Of a stretch of DNA of 55,321 nucleotides, positions 17,291-25,833 are shown in pieces (the first letter of the stretch is position 1; each line of letters starts with the position of its first letter). Below the pieces are notes generated by a model, which saw only the letters and a list, made by a program, of their open reading frames with translations, was not told the origin of the DNA and ran no database searches. This stretch comes from Myxococcales bacterium. GTDB taxonomy: Bacteria; Myxococcota; Kuafuiibacteriia; Kuafuiibacteriales; Kuafuiibacteriaceae. Both the position numbers and the translations under genes were made by a program. Location of the stretch: the NCBI GenBank assembly GCA_019634385.1, contig JAHQVK010000039.1, positions 1-55,321 of the forward strand, read 5' to 3'.

Positions 17291-18094
17291 ATGGTTGCTC
17301 GAGCGATGGGCACGGCATCAATTACGTTCGGATTGGTGAATATTCCGGTAAAATTGTACTCCGCCGCAAACCCACGTGCATCTTTAAGTTTCAAGCTTCT
17401 GTCTAAAGAAGGACATCGACTAAAGCAGCAATATGTGGATCCCCAAAACAGTGATCAGGTTGTGCCTCGAAATGAGATGGTCAAGGGCTATGAGTATTCG
17501 AAAGATAGGTTCGTGTTGTTTACGCCAGAAGAATTGTCAGTGCTTCAAGAACAGGCGACTCAGCAAATTGAAATTAACGAATTTGTGCCTAAAGATGCGG
17601 TGCCTAAAGCCTACTACGACAAGACTTTCTACCTAGGTCCTGACAAAGGCGGGGATAGGCCCTACAAACTCCTGCTTGAGGCTATGGAGCATACCCAACG
17701 GTACGGTCTTGCTCGATACGCGGCCCGAGGTAAGATGTATCTCGTACTGATCGCATCAGCGGGTGAATGTCTGGCGATGCACCAGCTACACTATGCAAAT
17801 GAATTGGTTGAGCCTAAAGAGATACCAAATGGCGATGCGGTGATCAAAGAGGAGGAGCTCGCTTTAGCCACGCAGATTATTCAGCAGATCTCGGTCGATG
17901 CTTTCCGTCCCGACATGTATGAAGACGAGGTCAAGCAGCGAGTGGAAGCGCTGATTGAGAAAAAAATTGCTGGTCAGGACCTCACTGAGGTTGCCCCGAC
18001 GGAAACTCCAGCATCTACGAGTATTGTTGATCTCATGGCTCAGCTCCAGGAGAGCTTGGAGGCAGCCCAAGACGGCGACAAAAAGGTGTCGTAA
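17291..18094 (+). CDS. ku: Non-homologous end joining protein Ku
   Basis: Homodimeric DNA-end-binding protein that recruits LigD to double-strand breaks. The N-terminus MVARAMGTASITFGLVNIPVKLYSA and the core RNEMVKGYEYSKDRFVLFTPEEL are Ku hallmarks. GRYAARGK-like YGLARYAARGKMYLVL and the C-terminal helical segment follow. At 267 residues it is a normal bacterial length, with a short acidic tail. ATG 17291 fits the family N-terminus; the frame stays open upstream to 17228, but that part is not Ku-like. ATG 17306 is also possible. It is divergent from ligD and six bases upstream of the MerR/TPR gene. Confidence 0.95.
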   Translation: MVARAMGTASITFGLVNIPVKLYSAANPRASLSFKLLSKEGHRLKQQYVDPQNSDQVVPRNEMVKGYEYSKDRFVLFTPEELSVLQEQATQQIEINEFVPKDAVPKAYYDKTFYLGPDKGGDRPYKLLLEAMEHTQRYGLARYAARGKMYLVLIASAGECLAMHQLHYANELVEPKEIPNGDAVIKEEELALATQIIQQISVDAFRPDMYEDEVKQRVEALIEKKIAGQDLTEVAPTETPASTSIVDLMAQLQESLEAAQDGDKKVS

Positions 18095-18099
18095 ACCCT

Positions 18100-19194
18100 A
18101 TGCAGGACTACAGTGTGTCTGAAGCGGCACAGATACTCGGTATCAGTGAACGGCAGCTACGCCGGTTCATTCGAGAGGGTTTTCTCGATATCCAAGGGGC
18201 GCAAGCGCTCCCGGTTGAAGCTTCCGGTCCACCGACCATAACTCCGACGGACAATGATGCAGGAGTTTCGGAGGGGAGAGGCGCTGCGCAGGATGGGGGC
18301 TCGGCGAACCATACAGGGAAAGACCCCTCTCTATGGATGCTTGGTGAGGGAGGGCGACGCCTAGACTTTCAAGACTTGGTTTTGCTCCGTACGGCAAAGA
18401 ACTTGTTGGCATTAAGGGTATCTACGGGACGCATTCGTCGGGCTTTAGAAGTACTACGAGCTCGATTGCCGGCGAACCAACCACTTTCTGGTGTGCGAGT
18501 GACGCTACAGGGGGATGAGTTAGTGGTTCGCGACTCTGAAGGGGTGTGGGCTCCAGAGTCAGGTCAGACCTTCTTTGACTTTTCAACCGCGCACGTATCG
18601 GTGGCTTCCATCGCGCCTCTGGAGGGAGCCTTCTACAACAATGAAGTCTTTGCTGATTTCTACGCTGACAACAGTGATGGAGATGATGACCGGTCCCTCC
18701 TTTCCTGTGAGGACTTTTTGGATGCTCGCGAATCAGCCGCAGAGATGCGGTGCGCAGACTGGATGGACTTAGCGGAAGCGTTTGAAGAAGAGCGGAAATT
18801 GTTGCCTGCTCGAAGTGCACTACGAAGGGCCCTTGAGTGTGATCCGTTTGAGATCGAAGCGAGACGCCGACTCGGTAAACTGCTCGAACGGGAGGGGCTG
18901 TGGGAACGAGCAGAGGTGCATTATCGACTAGCTCGACAGCATAGGCCGGACGATGCTGAATTGGTGGTTGATCATGGACGCATGCTGGCCCAGCTCGAAC
19001 TGGTTTCGAAGGCGTTGGATGCGTTTGAAGTGGCTCGGGCACTTGAGCCCCGGTGTCAGGATGCCTACCTGGGCGCGGCCGAGATGTACGAGCGCCTTGG
19101 CGATACGGCCTCGGCGGAGCGGATCCTTCGCGAGTTGAGGCGGGTCACGGATCCTGCTGGTGATCAGCCCCCGCAGTTACCTACTCGCTCATAA
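18100..19194 (+). CDS. MerR-type helix-turn-helix protein with TPR repeats
   Basis: Residues 1-30 (YSVSEAAQILGISERQLRRFIREGFL) are a MerR/excisionase-like DNA-binding helix-turn-helix. A Gly/Asp-rich spacer follows, then a region resembling the MerR dimerisation or effector part (DLVLLRTAKNLLALRVSTGRIRRALEVL), then from about residue 220 tetratricopeptide repeats (ALRRALECDPFEIEARRRLG, EVHYRLARQHRPDDAELV, AFEVARALEPRCQDAYLGAA). It starts five bases after the ku stop, so it is almost certainly in the ku operon. A DNA-binding TPR protein here may regulate or assist repair; this is inference. Confidence 0.85.
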   Translation: MQDYSVSEAAQILGISERQLRRFIREGFLDIQGAQALPVEASGPPTITPTDNDAGVSEGRGAAQDGGSANHTGKDPSLWMLGEGGRRLDFQDLVLLRTAKNLLALRVSTGRIRRALEVLRARLPANQPLSGVRVTLQGDELVVRDSEGVWAPESGQTFFDFSTAHVSVASIAPLEGAFYNNEVFADFYADNSDGDDDRSLLSCEDFLDARESAAEMRCADWMDLAEAFEEERKLLPARSALRRALECDPFEIEARRRLGKLLEREGLWERAEVHYRLARQHRPDDAELVVDHGRMLAQLELVSKALDAFEVARALEPRCQDAYLGAAEMYERLGDTASAERILRELRRVTDPAGDQPPQLPTRS

Positions 19195-19209
19195 AACTCG
19201 CCCATCCAG

Positions 19210-20169
19210 TTAGGATACTGGACCGTCGGCTGGACGCTCAAGTTGGCCAACTTTTCCGGCGATACGCTGAAGTTGTCCTAGAACCGGAGGAGCTAAGCTT
19301 TTGACGGTTATGGCGGCGGCTGAGTAGTGCCGATCAACTTGTTCTTTTGCTTTGGCTTGAAGTGTTGTTAAAGAGCTGGCAGCCACCGCATCGATCACCT
19401 CTGGGCTCGACAAGAACCGATATAGGTCGTGACTATCTTGCAGCTCACCCAAGTTATCTTGGAGTTTTTTTAGGTCTCGTAGTGGGACTGATTCGTCGAT
19501 ACTGCCGGAGAATACGGAGTGGGTAATTTCCGCTGAATAGCGAAGACGCTTCAATGCAACCCGAAGATCGTGATGTGCGTCCGAAAGGTCGGGTTCGCTC
19601 ATGAGGGGCACAAGGCGGCTGGCTTCCGTAGTGCGTACGAAGATATGTGGTCCGATGATCTCACGCCAACCGAGGTCCTTTTGGTATTTTCGGGCCATTC
19701 GTATGGTCTCCTTCGCCACTTTAAGCAGCCGCTTGGGCGGATAGGTTGCTCTTAGTTCGGCTAGAGAGGCTCGGTTGGCCTTGCTCAGGATCGACTTGAT
19801 GGCGTGGATGGATTCAGCATCTGTGGGCTGACGTCGAATCATTACGGTGAAATTACCGTGAAGAACTTCCGCCTCACGTCCTTGGCTGAGGGCTTTCCGA
19901 AGCCGCTGAGCAAACCGTCTGGCCTGTTGGTAAGCTTTGGGACGGACCATAACCGCGACGAGATCCAGGGCCTCGACCCATCGGCGACAGGCCACTCTGA
20001 TGTCATGAATCAACTCTTGGGGTTCTGAGACCATTGACTGGCTCAACGGTAGGAGCATTTCTTCCGCTTTGGGGTACAACAGGCTGGTGAGAAGTAGCTG
20101 ACCCCGGTGCTCTTGATGTGGCTTGGCGGTATCTTCGAGCAGTGATCTTATCAAGGCACTTTTTTTCAC
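19210..20169 (-). CDS. CHAD domain-containing protein
   Basis: The 319 residues are nearly all helix with conserved His and basic residues: ELIHDIRVACRRWVEALDLV, ARRFAQRLRKALSQGREAEV, DAHHDLRVALKRLRYSAEI and LQDNLGELQDSHDLYRFL. These are the markers of a CHAD domain (conserved histidine alpha-helical domain), which binds inorganic polyphosphate on a basic surface. No CYTH domain is fused. The GTG start at 20169 is preceded by a GAGGA about 13 bases upstream. It is divergent from trmK and convergent on the MerR/TPR gene, with only 15 bases between the stops. Confidence 0.9.
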   Translation of the reverse strand: MKKSALIRSLLEDTAKPHQEHRGQLLLTSLLYPKAEEMLLPLSQSMVSEPQELIHDIRVACRRWVEALDLVAVMVRPKAYQQARRFAQRLRKALSQGREAEVLHGNFTVMIRRQPTDAESIHAIKSILSKANRASLAELRATYPPKRLLKVAKETIRMARKYQKDLGWREIIGPHIFVRTTEASRLVPLMSEPDLSDAHHDLRVALKRLRYSAEITHSVFSGSIDESVPLRDLKKLQDNLGELQDSHDLYRFLSSPEVIDAVAASSLTTLQAKAKEQVDRHYSAAAITVKSLAPPVLGQLQRIAGKVGQLERPADGPVS

Positions 20170-20268
20170 AAAAAAGACAAATAATCCTCACGATGTTGAG
20201 CGCCAAGTTGAATTGAAGGGACTGGCCCATTTATGGACTGAATGGCGTTTTCGCTAAGGGTAGGTGTT

Positions 20269-20991
20269 GTGAGTTTTATCTTACCTGCTAGAATCTCTGT
20301 TTGTCGGTCGGAAGTACCTCCCCAGTGGGGCTGTTGGCGTCTAGGACCGCGGTTGGCTTCGCTCGCATCTGGTGTGCCGAAAGGGGCTAGGATGGCAGAT
20401 ATTGGCACCGACCACGCCCTTTTGCCCGAAGTCTTGGCCCGGGCTGGATGGGTTGAACGAGCACTAGGGATTGATCGGGCGGAGGATGCTCTTCGAGCGG
20501 CTCGAGAGCGATTGGATGGCGTGCCTTGGCCAGGGGTTCGTGTGGAGTTGTGGCTCGGAGATGGATTGGGGTTGCTCAGGGCTGAAATGGTTGATTGTGC
20601 GGTGATGGCTGGTTTTGGTGGCCGCAAAATGGTGGAACTTCTGGAGCGCCATCCCCCCGAACAGCTAGGTATTACCCGTTTGGTCTTGCAGCCTACCGCG
20701 GGCTTACCGGCGTTGCGCCGGTACCTTTCTCGTCGTGGCTGGCAAATCGTTTCTGAGCAGATTGTCTGTGAGGGACGCCGTGGATTCATCACCTCGATCA
20801 TGATCTGGGATGGTCGCCTAAGGGAGCTTACTTCGCTGGAGGCGTTGATAGGGAGGGTGTCCGTGGATGAGCCTCTCCTATTTGCTTGGATGCACGTGCA
20901 GCTTCAGCATTTGCTTCGACAGGGGGACCGAGCGAGAGCACTACGGGCCGAAGTGGAAAAATGGTTAGCGCACCATCCGCTGACTGTTTAA
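20269..20991 (+). CDS. trmK: tRNA (adenine(22)-N1)-methyltransferase, TrmK family
   Basis: SAM-dependent methyltransferase that makes m1A at position 22 of tRNA. Family motifs are the SAM loop MADIGTDHALLPEVLA, the acidic GIDRAEDAL, MAGFGGRKMVELL (the catalytic-site MGG region) and LVLQPTAG. Length about 240 fits. I chose GTG 20269, preceded by AAGGGTAGG four bases away; ATG 20242 in the same frame is the alternative. The first 40 residues are not typical of the family, so the true start could be still later. TrmK is best known in Gram-positives, but it also occurs in some proteobacteria. Confidence 0.85.
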   Translation: MSFILPARISVCRSEVPPQWGCWRLGPRLASLASGVPKGARMADIGTDHALLPEVLARAGWVERALGIDRAEDALRAARERLDGVPWPGVRVELWLGDGLGLLRAEMVDCAVMAGFGGRKMVELLERHPPEQLGITRLVLQPTAGLPALRRYLSRRGWQIVSEQIVCEGRRGFITSIMIWDGRLRELTSLEALIGRVSVDEPLLFAWMHVQLQHLLRQGDRARALRAEVEKWLAHHPLTV

Positions 20992-21001
20992 GAGCTCAAA
21001 C

Positions 21002-22720
21002 CTACCGCGTACTGCCTAGTTTATGTGCTAGCCCGCGAGCGTTGGGGATCTGGCGAAGGAGTCGCCGAAGAGCGTGCACCGAAGTGATAGATACCCGGGC
21101 GGAGGGGCTATATGCGAATAGTCCTGAGAGGGTATGCTCGTTGCCTCCGGAAACAATGCCCACAAGGTCCCCCGACCGGTTAACCACTGGGCCACCGGTG
21201 GTTAGGGGACCAACATCTCCTTCCAAGACATAACCGAGCGCGCGACGCGAGCTCCAAGGCAAAGGTAAAGGGATCTCGATCGGGGTGTTGAGCAAATGAG
21301 CTGCGTCTACCATTTCCTGCCAACGAACCCTCAGTATGGAGCCATCGTCGGCTTGAGCAAACCGAGCTTTGGATACTCGGAGGTCGTTGCGTCCCTCCGG
21401 ACCATTGGGTGCAAGTTGCGTTTTGAGTGCTGCGGCGCGTCGTTGAGGTTCAGCGGAGGCGTATGGAACGAGAGGATAGGGGCATATCGGTTTGCTCCTC
21501 AGGCGCGCGAGGACGTCCGGCTGTGATTCTTCGGAGGCTGCTGTGTTGTCCGGAATCGGGGGGGTATTCAGAGCAAGGTGTCCAAGGAACGGCGGACAAT
21601 GATGAGATTTATCGGTCTGCTCGGCCCATTGGGTCCACGGAAGATTGTGGTAAGCGTGGCGGCCCACAGTGAACGCAGTTAGGTATTGTCGTAGGGCAGG
21701 AGTCCTTGCTGTGCGTAGTTTGTGTATTAAGTTAAGCGCTTTGGTGCGGACGCCGCCTAGATACATTTTCCGTCTCGAGTGCCATACGGAGAGTGCTTGT
21801 CGTTGGCGAGTGAAGGGCAGATTTTTGGTCCGCTCCATGTACGTAGGTAGAACACTCTCAAGGAAGGTGACCGCTAGCGTCGCTGACGCCCAGCGCAGGC
21901 TTGGGGAGGGATGGTGCCATATCCAGAGAAGCTGCTCGGGGTTGACTGGCTGCGTGGCGAGTCGGACGTGGTCGGGGGCGCCGGCACGGCCAACCTCCAC
22001 GGATACGATGGCGGCATCTACACGAAGGCGAGGCAGGGCGTAGCTGCGTTGGGGCCCCCCCAGCTCGGACACGCCAGGGCCGGGCCAATAACGTAATCGA
22101 ACCGGTTTCATCTCCCGTTGAACCATCAGACGAAACTCACCCTCCTGCGTGGTGATCAGTTCACAGCGGCGGCCCGGCGCAGTGTGGTTGCAAGCAGTTA
22201 CGAGTGACTCTGTAACCTTGGATGACCCAGCTCGCTCCGCGGCGATCACCGTTTCGGTGACGTTGCGGATTTCGATGATGGTGGAAGCGGTCATATCCGG
22301 GCAAATGGGTGCGGTGTCTAACGAAGAGGCAACAAAGGGGACGTGATTTTGACTAACCAACCCGGAAGCTTGTAGAGCTCGGATACAGTCCGCTACCGCC
22401 GCGGCGGAGGTGAGTATGAGTCCATTTCGATGCGCAAATACTCCAGATCGGTGGGGGCCAAGCTGGACGGTGGCCGCCATGAGTCGTTGGCGAATAGCCG
22501 CCCTGAGTTGACTGGGATGCGGGTCGTAACCTTCGGGTAACCACCAGCCTTCCACTGATGGCAAGGTCTCCTCGGCGATCTTGATGGGTGAATGGTGTTT
22601 AGGTGAGTTGAAGTCGGTAACGGAGGCGTTAGTGCCGGCCGAGCCTGGCGCTTGGGCAGCTGGGGCCAATGCTAGGGAAAACAGTGCCAGTGTGACCATT
22701 GCCGAGAGCTGCATCAACAT
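21002..22720 (-). CDS. S46-like peptidase homologue lacking catalytic His and Ser (probable pseudoenzyme)
   Basis: Exported protein of 572 residues; MLMQLSAMVTLALFSLALAPAAQA is a signal peptide. The overall pattern follows dipeptidyl-peptidase family S46 (DPP7/DPP11): EGWWLPEGYD, GVFAHRNGLILTSAAAVADCI where active members have LILTNHHC, and near the C-terminus DVGPLTTGGPVVNRSGDLVG where active members have GGNSGSPV-N-G-LVG, followed by GNEHTLSGLFAY and a typical end. The His of NHHC is replaced (SAAAV) and the Ser of NSGSP by Gly (TTGGP). It is therefore probably proteolytically inactive. Length is shorter than the usual 700. It starts 98 bases from divergent htpX. Confidence 0.7.
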   Translation of the reverse strand: MLMQLSAMVTLALFSLALAPAAQAPGSAGTNASVTDFNSPKHHSPIKIAEETLPSVEGWWLPEGYDPHPSQLRAAIRQRLMAATVQLGPHRSGVFAHRNGLILTSAAAVADCIRALQASGLVSQNHVPFVASSLDTAPICPDMTASTIIEIRNVTETVIAAERAGSSKVTESLVTACNHTAPGRRCELITTQEGEFRLMVQREMKPVRLRYWPGPGVSELGGPQRSYALPRLRVDAAIVSVEVGRAGAPDHVRLATQPVNPEQLLWIWHHPSPSLRWASATLAVTFLESVLPTYMERTKNLPFTRQRQALSVWHSRRKMYLGGVRTKALNLIHKLRTARTPALRQYLTAFTVGRHAYHNLPWTQWAEQTDKSHHCPPFLGHLALNTPPIPDNTAASEESQPDVLARLRSKPICPYPLVPYASAEPQRRAAALKTQLAPNGPEGRNDLRVSKARFAQADDGSILRVRWQEMVDAAHLLNTPIEIPLPLPWSSRRALGYVLEGDVGPLTTGGPVVNRSGDLVGIVSGGNEHTLSGLFAYSPSARVSITSVHALRRLLRQIPNARGLAHKLGSTR

Positions 22721-22818
22721 TTGCAGTGTTTTTGATTCTGCGGTGGTTAGTCCACCTTTACGGTCAAACTTTGGTGGCGAGCCTGTCTGTTGACCGACTA
22801 AGACGATAGGAAACCGAC

Positions 22819-23724
22819 ATGAAACGAGTACTACTATTTATCGCTACAAATCTTGCCGTGGTGTTGGTGCTGAGCGTGGTGGCATCACTGCTTGGTGTCG
22901 ACCGCTTCATCACCCGACAAGGTATGAATTTTACCGCGCTTCTCGGCTTTGCGGTGGTTTTTGGCTTCGGGGGCGCATTCATCTCGTTGTTCATGTCCAA
23001 ACAGATGGCCTTGTGGACGACCGGTGCCCGGGTGCTACGCAACCCCAGCGGGGAGATGGAGCAGTGGCTGGTTAGTACGGTTTCGGAGTTGGCGCAAAAG
23101 TCGAAAATCGGAAAGCCGGATGTTGCGATCTATCCCGGACCAGAGCTGAATGCCTTTGCCACCGGAGCGAACCGTAATGGCGCGCTGGTAGCGGTAAGTG
23201 AAGGATTGCTTCGCGGTATGCGTCGAGAAGAAATCCATGCCGTACTAGCTCACGAAGTGGCGCATGTCGCGAATGGCGATATGATTACGATGACCCTACT
23301 TCAGGGCGTATTGAACACGTTCGTGATTGCTGTTTCCAAAGCGGTGGCCTGGGCGGTGGCCCAGACCGGACAAGGAGAAGAAGAAGAAGCAGAAGGTGGT
23401 GGTATGTCATATATGGCATACATGGTGACCAGTATTGTGCTTCAGATCGTCCTTGGTATGGCCGCAAGCGTGATCGTCATGGCCTTTAGTCGCTACCGTG
23501 AATTTCGGGCCGATGCGGGAGCGGCTGCACTGGTGGGACCCACTCCGATGATAGCTGCACTCAAGCGACTGAGCGGCGACGCTCAGGATTCCACTCTACC
23601 GGAGGCGGTCTCTGCGTTTGGTATTCGTGAAGGGAAGAGTCTTATGGCTCTCTTCTCTTCCCACCCACCCATTGTGGATCGGGTGAAGGCTTTAGAAGAT
23701 ATTGCGGTTCGGCAGAAGATTTAG
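22819..23724 (+). CDS. htpX: Membrane zinc metalloprotease HtpX
   Basis: Inner-membrane M48 protease involved in quality control of membrane proteins; 301 residues (usual 290-300). Two hydrophobic segments occur at about 4-25 and 37-60. The zinc motif HEVAH is at 145-149 (AVLAHEVAHVANGD), and the third ligand Glu is in YREFRADAGAA. Two more membrane segments occupy about 165-225, separated by a Glu/Gly-rich loop (QGEEEEAEGGG). The end FSSHPPIVDRVKALE is typical. ATG 22819 is preceded by AGGAAA at a normal distance. Confidence 0.96.
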   Translation: MKRVLLFIATNLAVVLVLSVVASLLGVDRFITRQGMNFTALLGFAVVFGFGGAFISLFMSKQMALWTTGARVLRNPSGEMEQWLVSTVSELAQKSKIGKPDVAIYPGPELNAFATGANRNGALVAVSEGLLRGMRREEIHAVLAHEVAHVANGDMITMTLLQGVLNTFVIAVSKAVAWAVAQTGQGEEEEAEGGGMSYMAYMVTSIVLQIVLGMAASVIVMAFSRYREFRADAGAAALVGPTPMIAALKRLSGDAQDSTLPEAVSAFGIREGKSLMALFSSHPPIVDRVKALEDIAVRQKI

Positions 23725-23767
23725 ACAGTCTATGAAATAAGATGGGTGGGTTCTAACTCAACGTGGT

Positions 23768-25420
23768 GTGGGTCGCTCCGATACTTCAGACTGGACGATG
23801 GACGAATTACCAACCACGAAGTCTTCGCCTGCTTATGTGTCACGAGGGGGGGCTACAATGCCAACGGTGCGGGTTGTAGCAGCCGACCCTCACCAAGCTG
23901 ATGAATTGTTGCGGCGGTTGGCAACCCTCCCGGTCCAATGTCTTTCAGCAACGGCGTCTTCTGCTGATGTCTACCCGGGCACAGTGACTTTGGTTGTGTT
24001 GGAGGGGATGGAGGCCATTGTTCATAGTGCTCTTGGCTTCGATAGTTATTTGGTGGCGTTGTCCTCTTTGTCGCCGATTGAGTGTGAGGGGCAACCGGTC
24101 CTACCGGTTTATATCCCGGGGGTGCTCGAGGCTTGGGTTCATCTATTGGGTCGGGGAAGCCGGTCTCCACCCCGTCCATTAGCCCATAAAGACCGATTGG
24201 CTGCAGTAGGAGCGCTGGCTGCAGGACTTGCCCACGAGGTTAACAATCCCGCTCAGGCCCTTGGTTTTGATCTTTCTGCGCTGCTCGAGTTGCTGCGATG
24301 GTTGGAGCACGGGACAGAGGAGATTGTGAGCTTGGGCGTCAAAAATATCTCGGATAACACCCTCACCCAAATTCGAGACAAATACGCGGAGGCTCGAAAT
24401 CTGTTGCAAGCATGTGTTGATGGATTGGGTCGTATCACCAGTATTGCAAGCAATCTTAAAGGCTTTGCTAAAGTTCAGCCGGAACGCGTAGATTTCATTC
24501 ACCCCAATGAAATAGTCAATCAAGCGTGTGCTTTGGTCCATAATCAGCTTCGACACCGTGCCCAACTCATCAAAGAGTTGAATGCGGCGGGTGGCTTTCT
24601 GGGGGACAAAAACAGGTTGGTGCAAGTCCTTAGCAACCTATTGGTAAACGCAGCTCAGGCGATAGCCGATGGTTCGGCGGACGGGTGTATTGTTGTACGA
24701 ACCAGCGAAGATACTGAGCAGATCACCTTGAGTGTTATCGACAATGGTCCCGGCATTCCGGAGGATGTACGGGAGCGTATTTTTGACCCGTTTTTTACTA
24801 CCAAATCAAGGGATGGGATTGGCGTTGGGTTGTCATTATCACGAGACATTGCCAGCCAACATGGTGGAACCCTAAGCTTGTGTTCTACCTGCGAGCGAGG
24901 GACTCGGTTTGACTTGGTCATCCCGAGAGAAAATGGGTTATCAGCGACGGGCTGTTCGCTCGCCGACGCTGACCTTCCAGTCTCCGCTTACCAACGGGCT
25001 CGCGTACTGATTGTTGATGATGAACCAGCCTTACGGCGCTCGTTAACTCGCCAAATTCGTGGACTTCACGAGGTTGTGGCGGTTGAAGGGGCTCAGCAAG
25101 CGTATACTTTACTACGGTCGGATACCCGTTTTGACGTAGTGTTATGTGATCTCATGATGCCAGACATGGATGGACCTCAGTTGTATGAAAAGTTAACAGA
25201 AGAGATGCCCGCATTGGCCACCCGGTTTGTGTTCATGACTGGCGGCGCTTTCACCGAACGGGCCCAACAGTTTTTAGAGCGGATGAAGCCTCCGCTTCTG
25301 AATAAGCCAGCCTCTCCAAATCTACTCGAAGCAACAATTCAGCGAGTCATGGCGAAATCGATGGAAACGGTCGAGTTGTCAATTCGGTGTGACGGACCAC
25401 CGACGAGGAGTTTTGAGTGA
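23768..25420 (+). CDS. Hybrid histidine kinase with C-terminal receiver
   Basis: Soluble hybrid kinase of 550 residues. The N-terminal part (about 32-130, TVRVVAADPHQADELLRRL) looks like a degenerate receiver without its Asp. The phospho-acceptor is H156 in LAAGLAHEVNNPAQAL (NtrB/HisKA-like), followed by an inserted helical stretch, N-box QVLSNLLVNAAQAI, G1 IDNGPGIP, F-box IFDPFFTTK and G2 GIGVGLSLS. The C-terminal receiver (about 410-530) has VLIVDDEP, phospho-acceptor D461 in VVLCDLMMPDMDG and the Lys in LLNKPAS. The GTG start at 23768 is uncertain; ATG 23798 and ATG 23858 are alternatives. A type 1 repeat follows 18 bases after the stop. Confidence 0.9.
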   Translation: MGRSDTSDWTMDELPTTKSSPAYVSRGGATMPTVRVVAADPHQADELLRRLATLPVQCLSATASSADVYPGTVTLVVLEGMEAIVHSALGFDSYLVALSSLSPIECEGQPVLPVYIPGVLEAWVHLLGRGSRSPPRPLAHKDRLAAVGALAAGLAHEVNNPAQALGFDLSALLELLRWLEHGTEEIVSLGVKNISDNTLTQIRDKYAEARNLLQACVDGLGRITSIASNLKGFAKVQPERVDFIHPNEIVNQACALVHNQLRHRAQLIKELNAAGGFLGDKNRLVQVLSNLLVNAAQAIADGSADGCIVVRTSEDTEQITLSVIDNGPGIPEDVRERIFDPFFTTKSRDGIGVGLSLSRDIASQHGGTLSLCSTCERGTRFDLVIPRENGLSATGCSLADADLPVSAYQRARVLIVDDEPALRRSLTRQIRGLHEVVAVEGAQQAYTLLRSDTRFDVVLCDLMMPDMDGPQLYEKLTEEMPALATRFVFMTGGAFTERAQQFLERMKPPLLNKPASPNLLEATIQRVMAKSMETVELSIRCDGPPTRSFE

Positions 25421-25437
25421 ACCGAGGTGGTGGTCCT

Positions 25438-25552
25438 CTACAGCAGAAATTCCTTGGGTTGAACCCAAGTTCCTGCTTCTGCGCGGGGCTACGCCCCGCT
25501 GCGCGCCCCCTTGTTGATTCTTAAAGAATCCATTCAAGCGGGCTTTGCTGTA
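25438..25552 (-). repeat. Cloverleaf-forming dispersed repeat (type 1), copy C
   Basis: Complete copy, inverted relative to B and E. The outer ends CTACAGCAGAAATTCCTTGG and GGGCTTTGCTGTA pair. The internal palindromes are CTTGGGTTGAACCCAAG, GCGGGGCTACGCCCCGC and GATTCTTAAAGAATC. It lies between the stops of the hybrid kinase (plus) and the small lipoprotein (minus), where it could terminate both transcripts. Confidence 0.8.
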
Positions 25553-25572
25553 TGCTCGCCAGCGTCTGCGGA

Positions 25573-25833
25573 CTAAAGACTACATTCCTCAGGAAAAGGA
25601 GGCGCTCCCGGATTATTTGCAGTCTCTTGAGCTGCTAACCGAAGTTCCTCTCCGCAAGACTCTTCCGAGGAGGCGAGCTGACCGCAAGCATAATACGGCT
25701 CATTGGTTCTCAGGCTTTCTCTAGCGATAGCCTCGCAGCATTGCTGCAGTCTCTCGCAGACTGTTTCTTCGCCGCAGCCCACGGTGATTAGGTTTGCTAC
25801 GCAGATAGCAATAGATAGTGCACTTGTCTTCAT
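25573..25833 (-). CDS. Small Cys-rich lipoprotein coupled to the TonB receptor
   Basis: 86-residue exported protein. Residues 1-20 (MKTSALSIAICVANLITVGC) form a lipoprotein signal with lipobox TVGC. The mature part has six further Cys, including a CC pair (VCERLQQCCEAIA, YYACGQLA, ESCGEELR, PEECSL), which suggests disulfides in the periplasm or at the surface. The ATG overlaps the receptor's TGA (ATGA at 25830-25835), so it is the last gene of the uptake operon and translationally coupled to it. I do not recognise the family. A helper or ligand-handling role for the receptor is inference. Confidence 0.75.
   Translation of the reverse strand: MKTSALSIAICVANLITVGCGEETVCERLQQCCEAIARESLRTNEPYYACGQLASSEESCGEELRLAAQETANNPGAPPFPEECSL

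Noticed and set aside
18422..19042. 206-codon minus-strand frame
   Set aside because: Antisense shadow of the MerR/TPR gene, whose TPR repeats are convincing.
20166..20801. 211-codon minus-strand frame opposite trmK
   Set aside because: Low-complexity Arg/Ser/Pro product running antisense to a clear methyltransferase.
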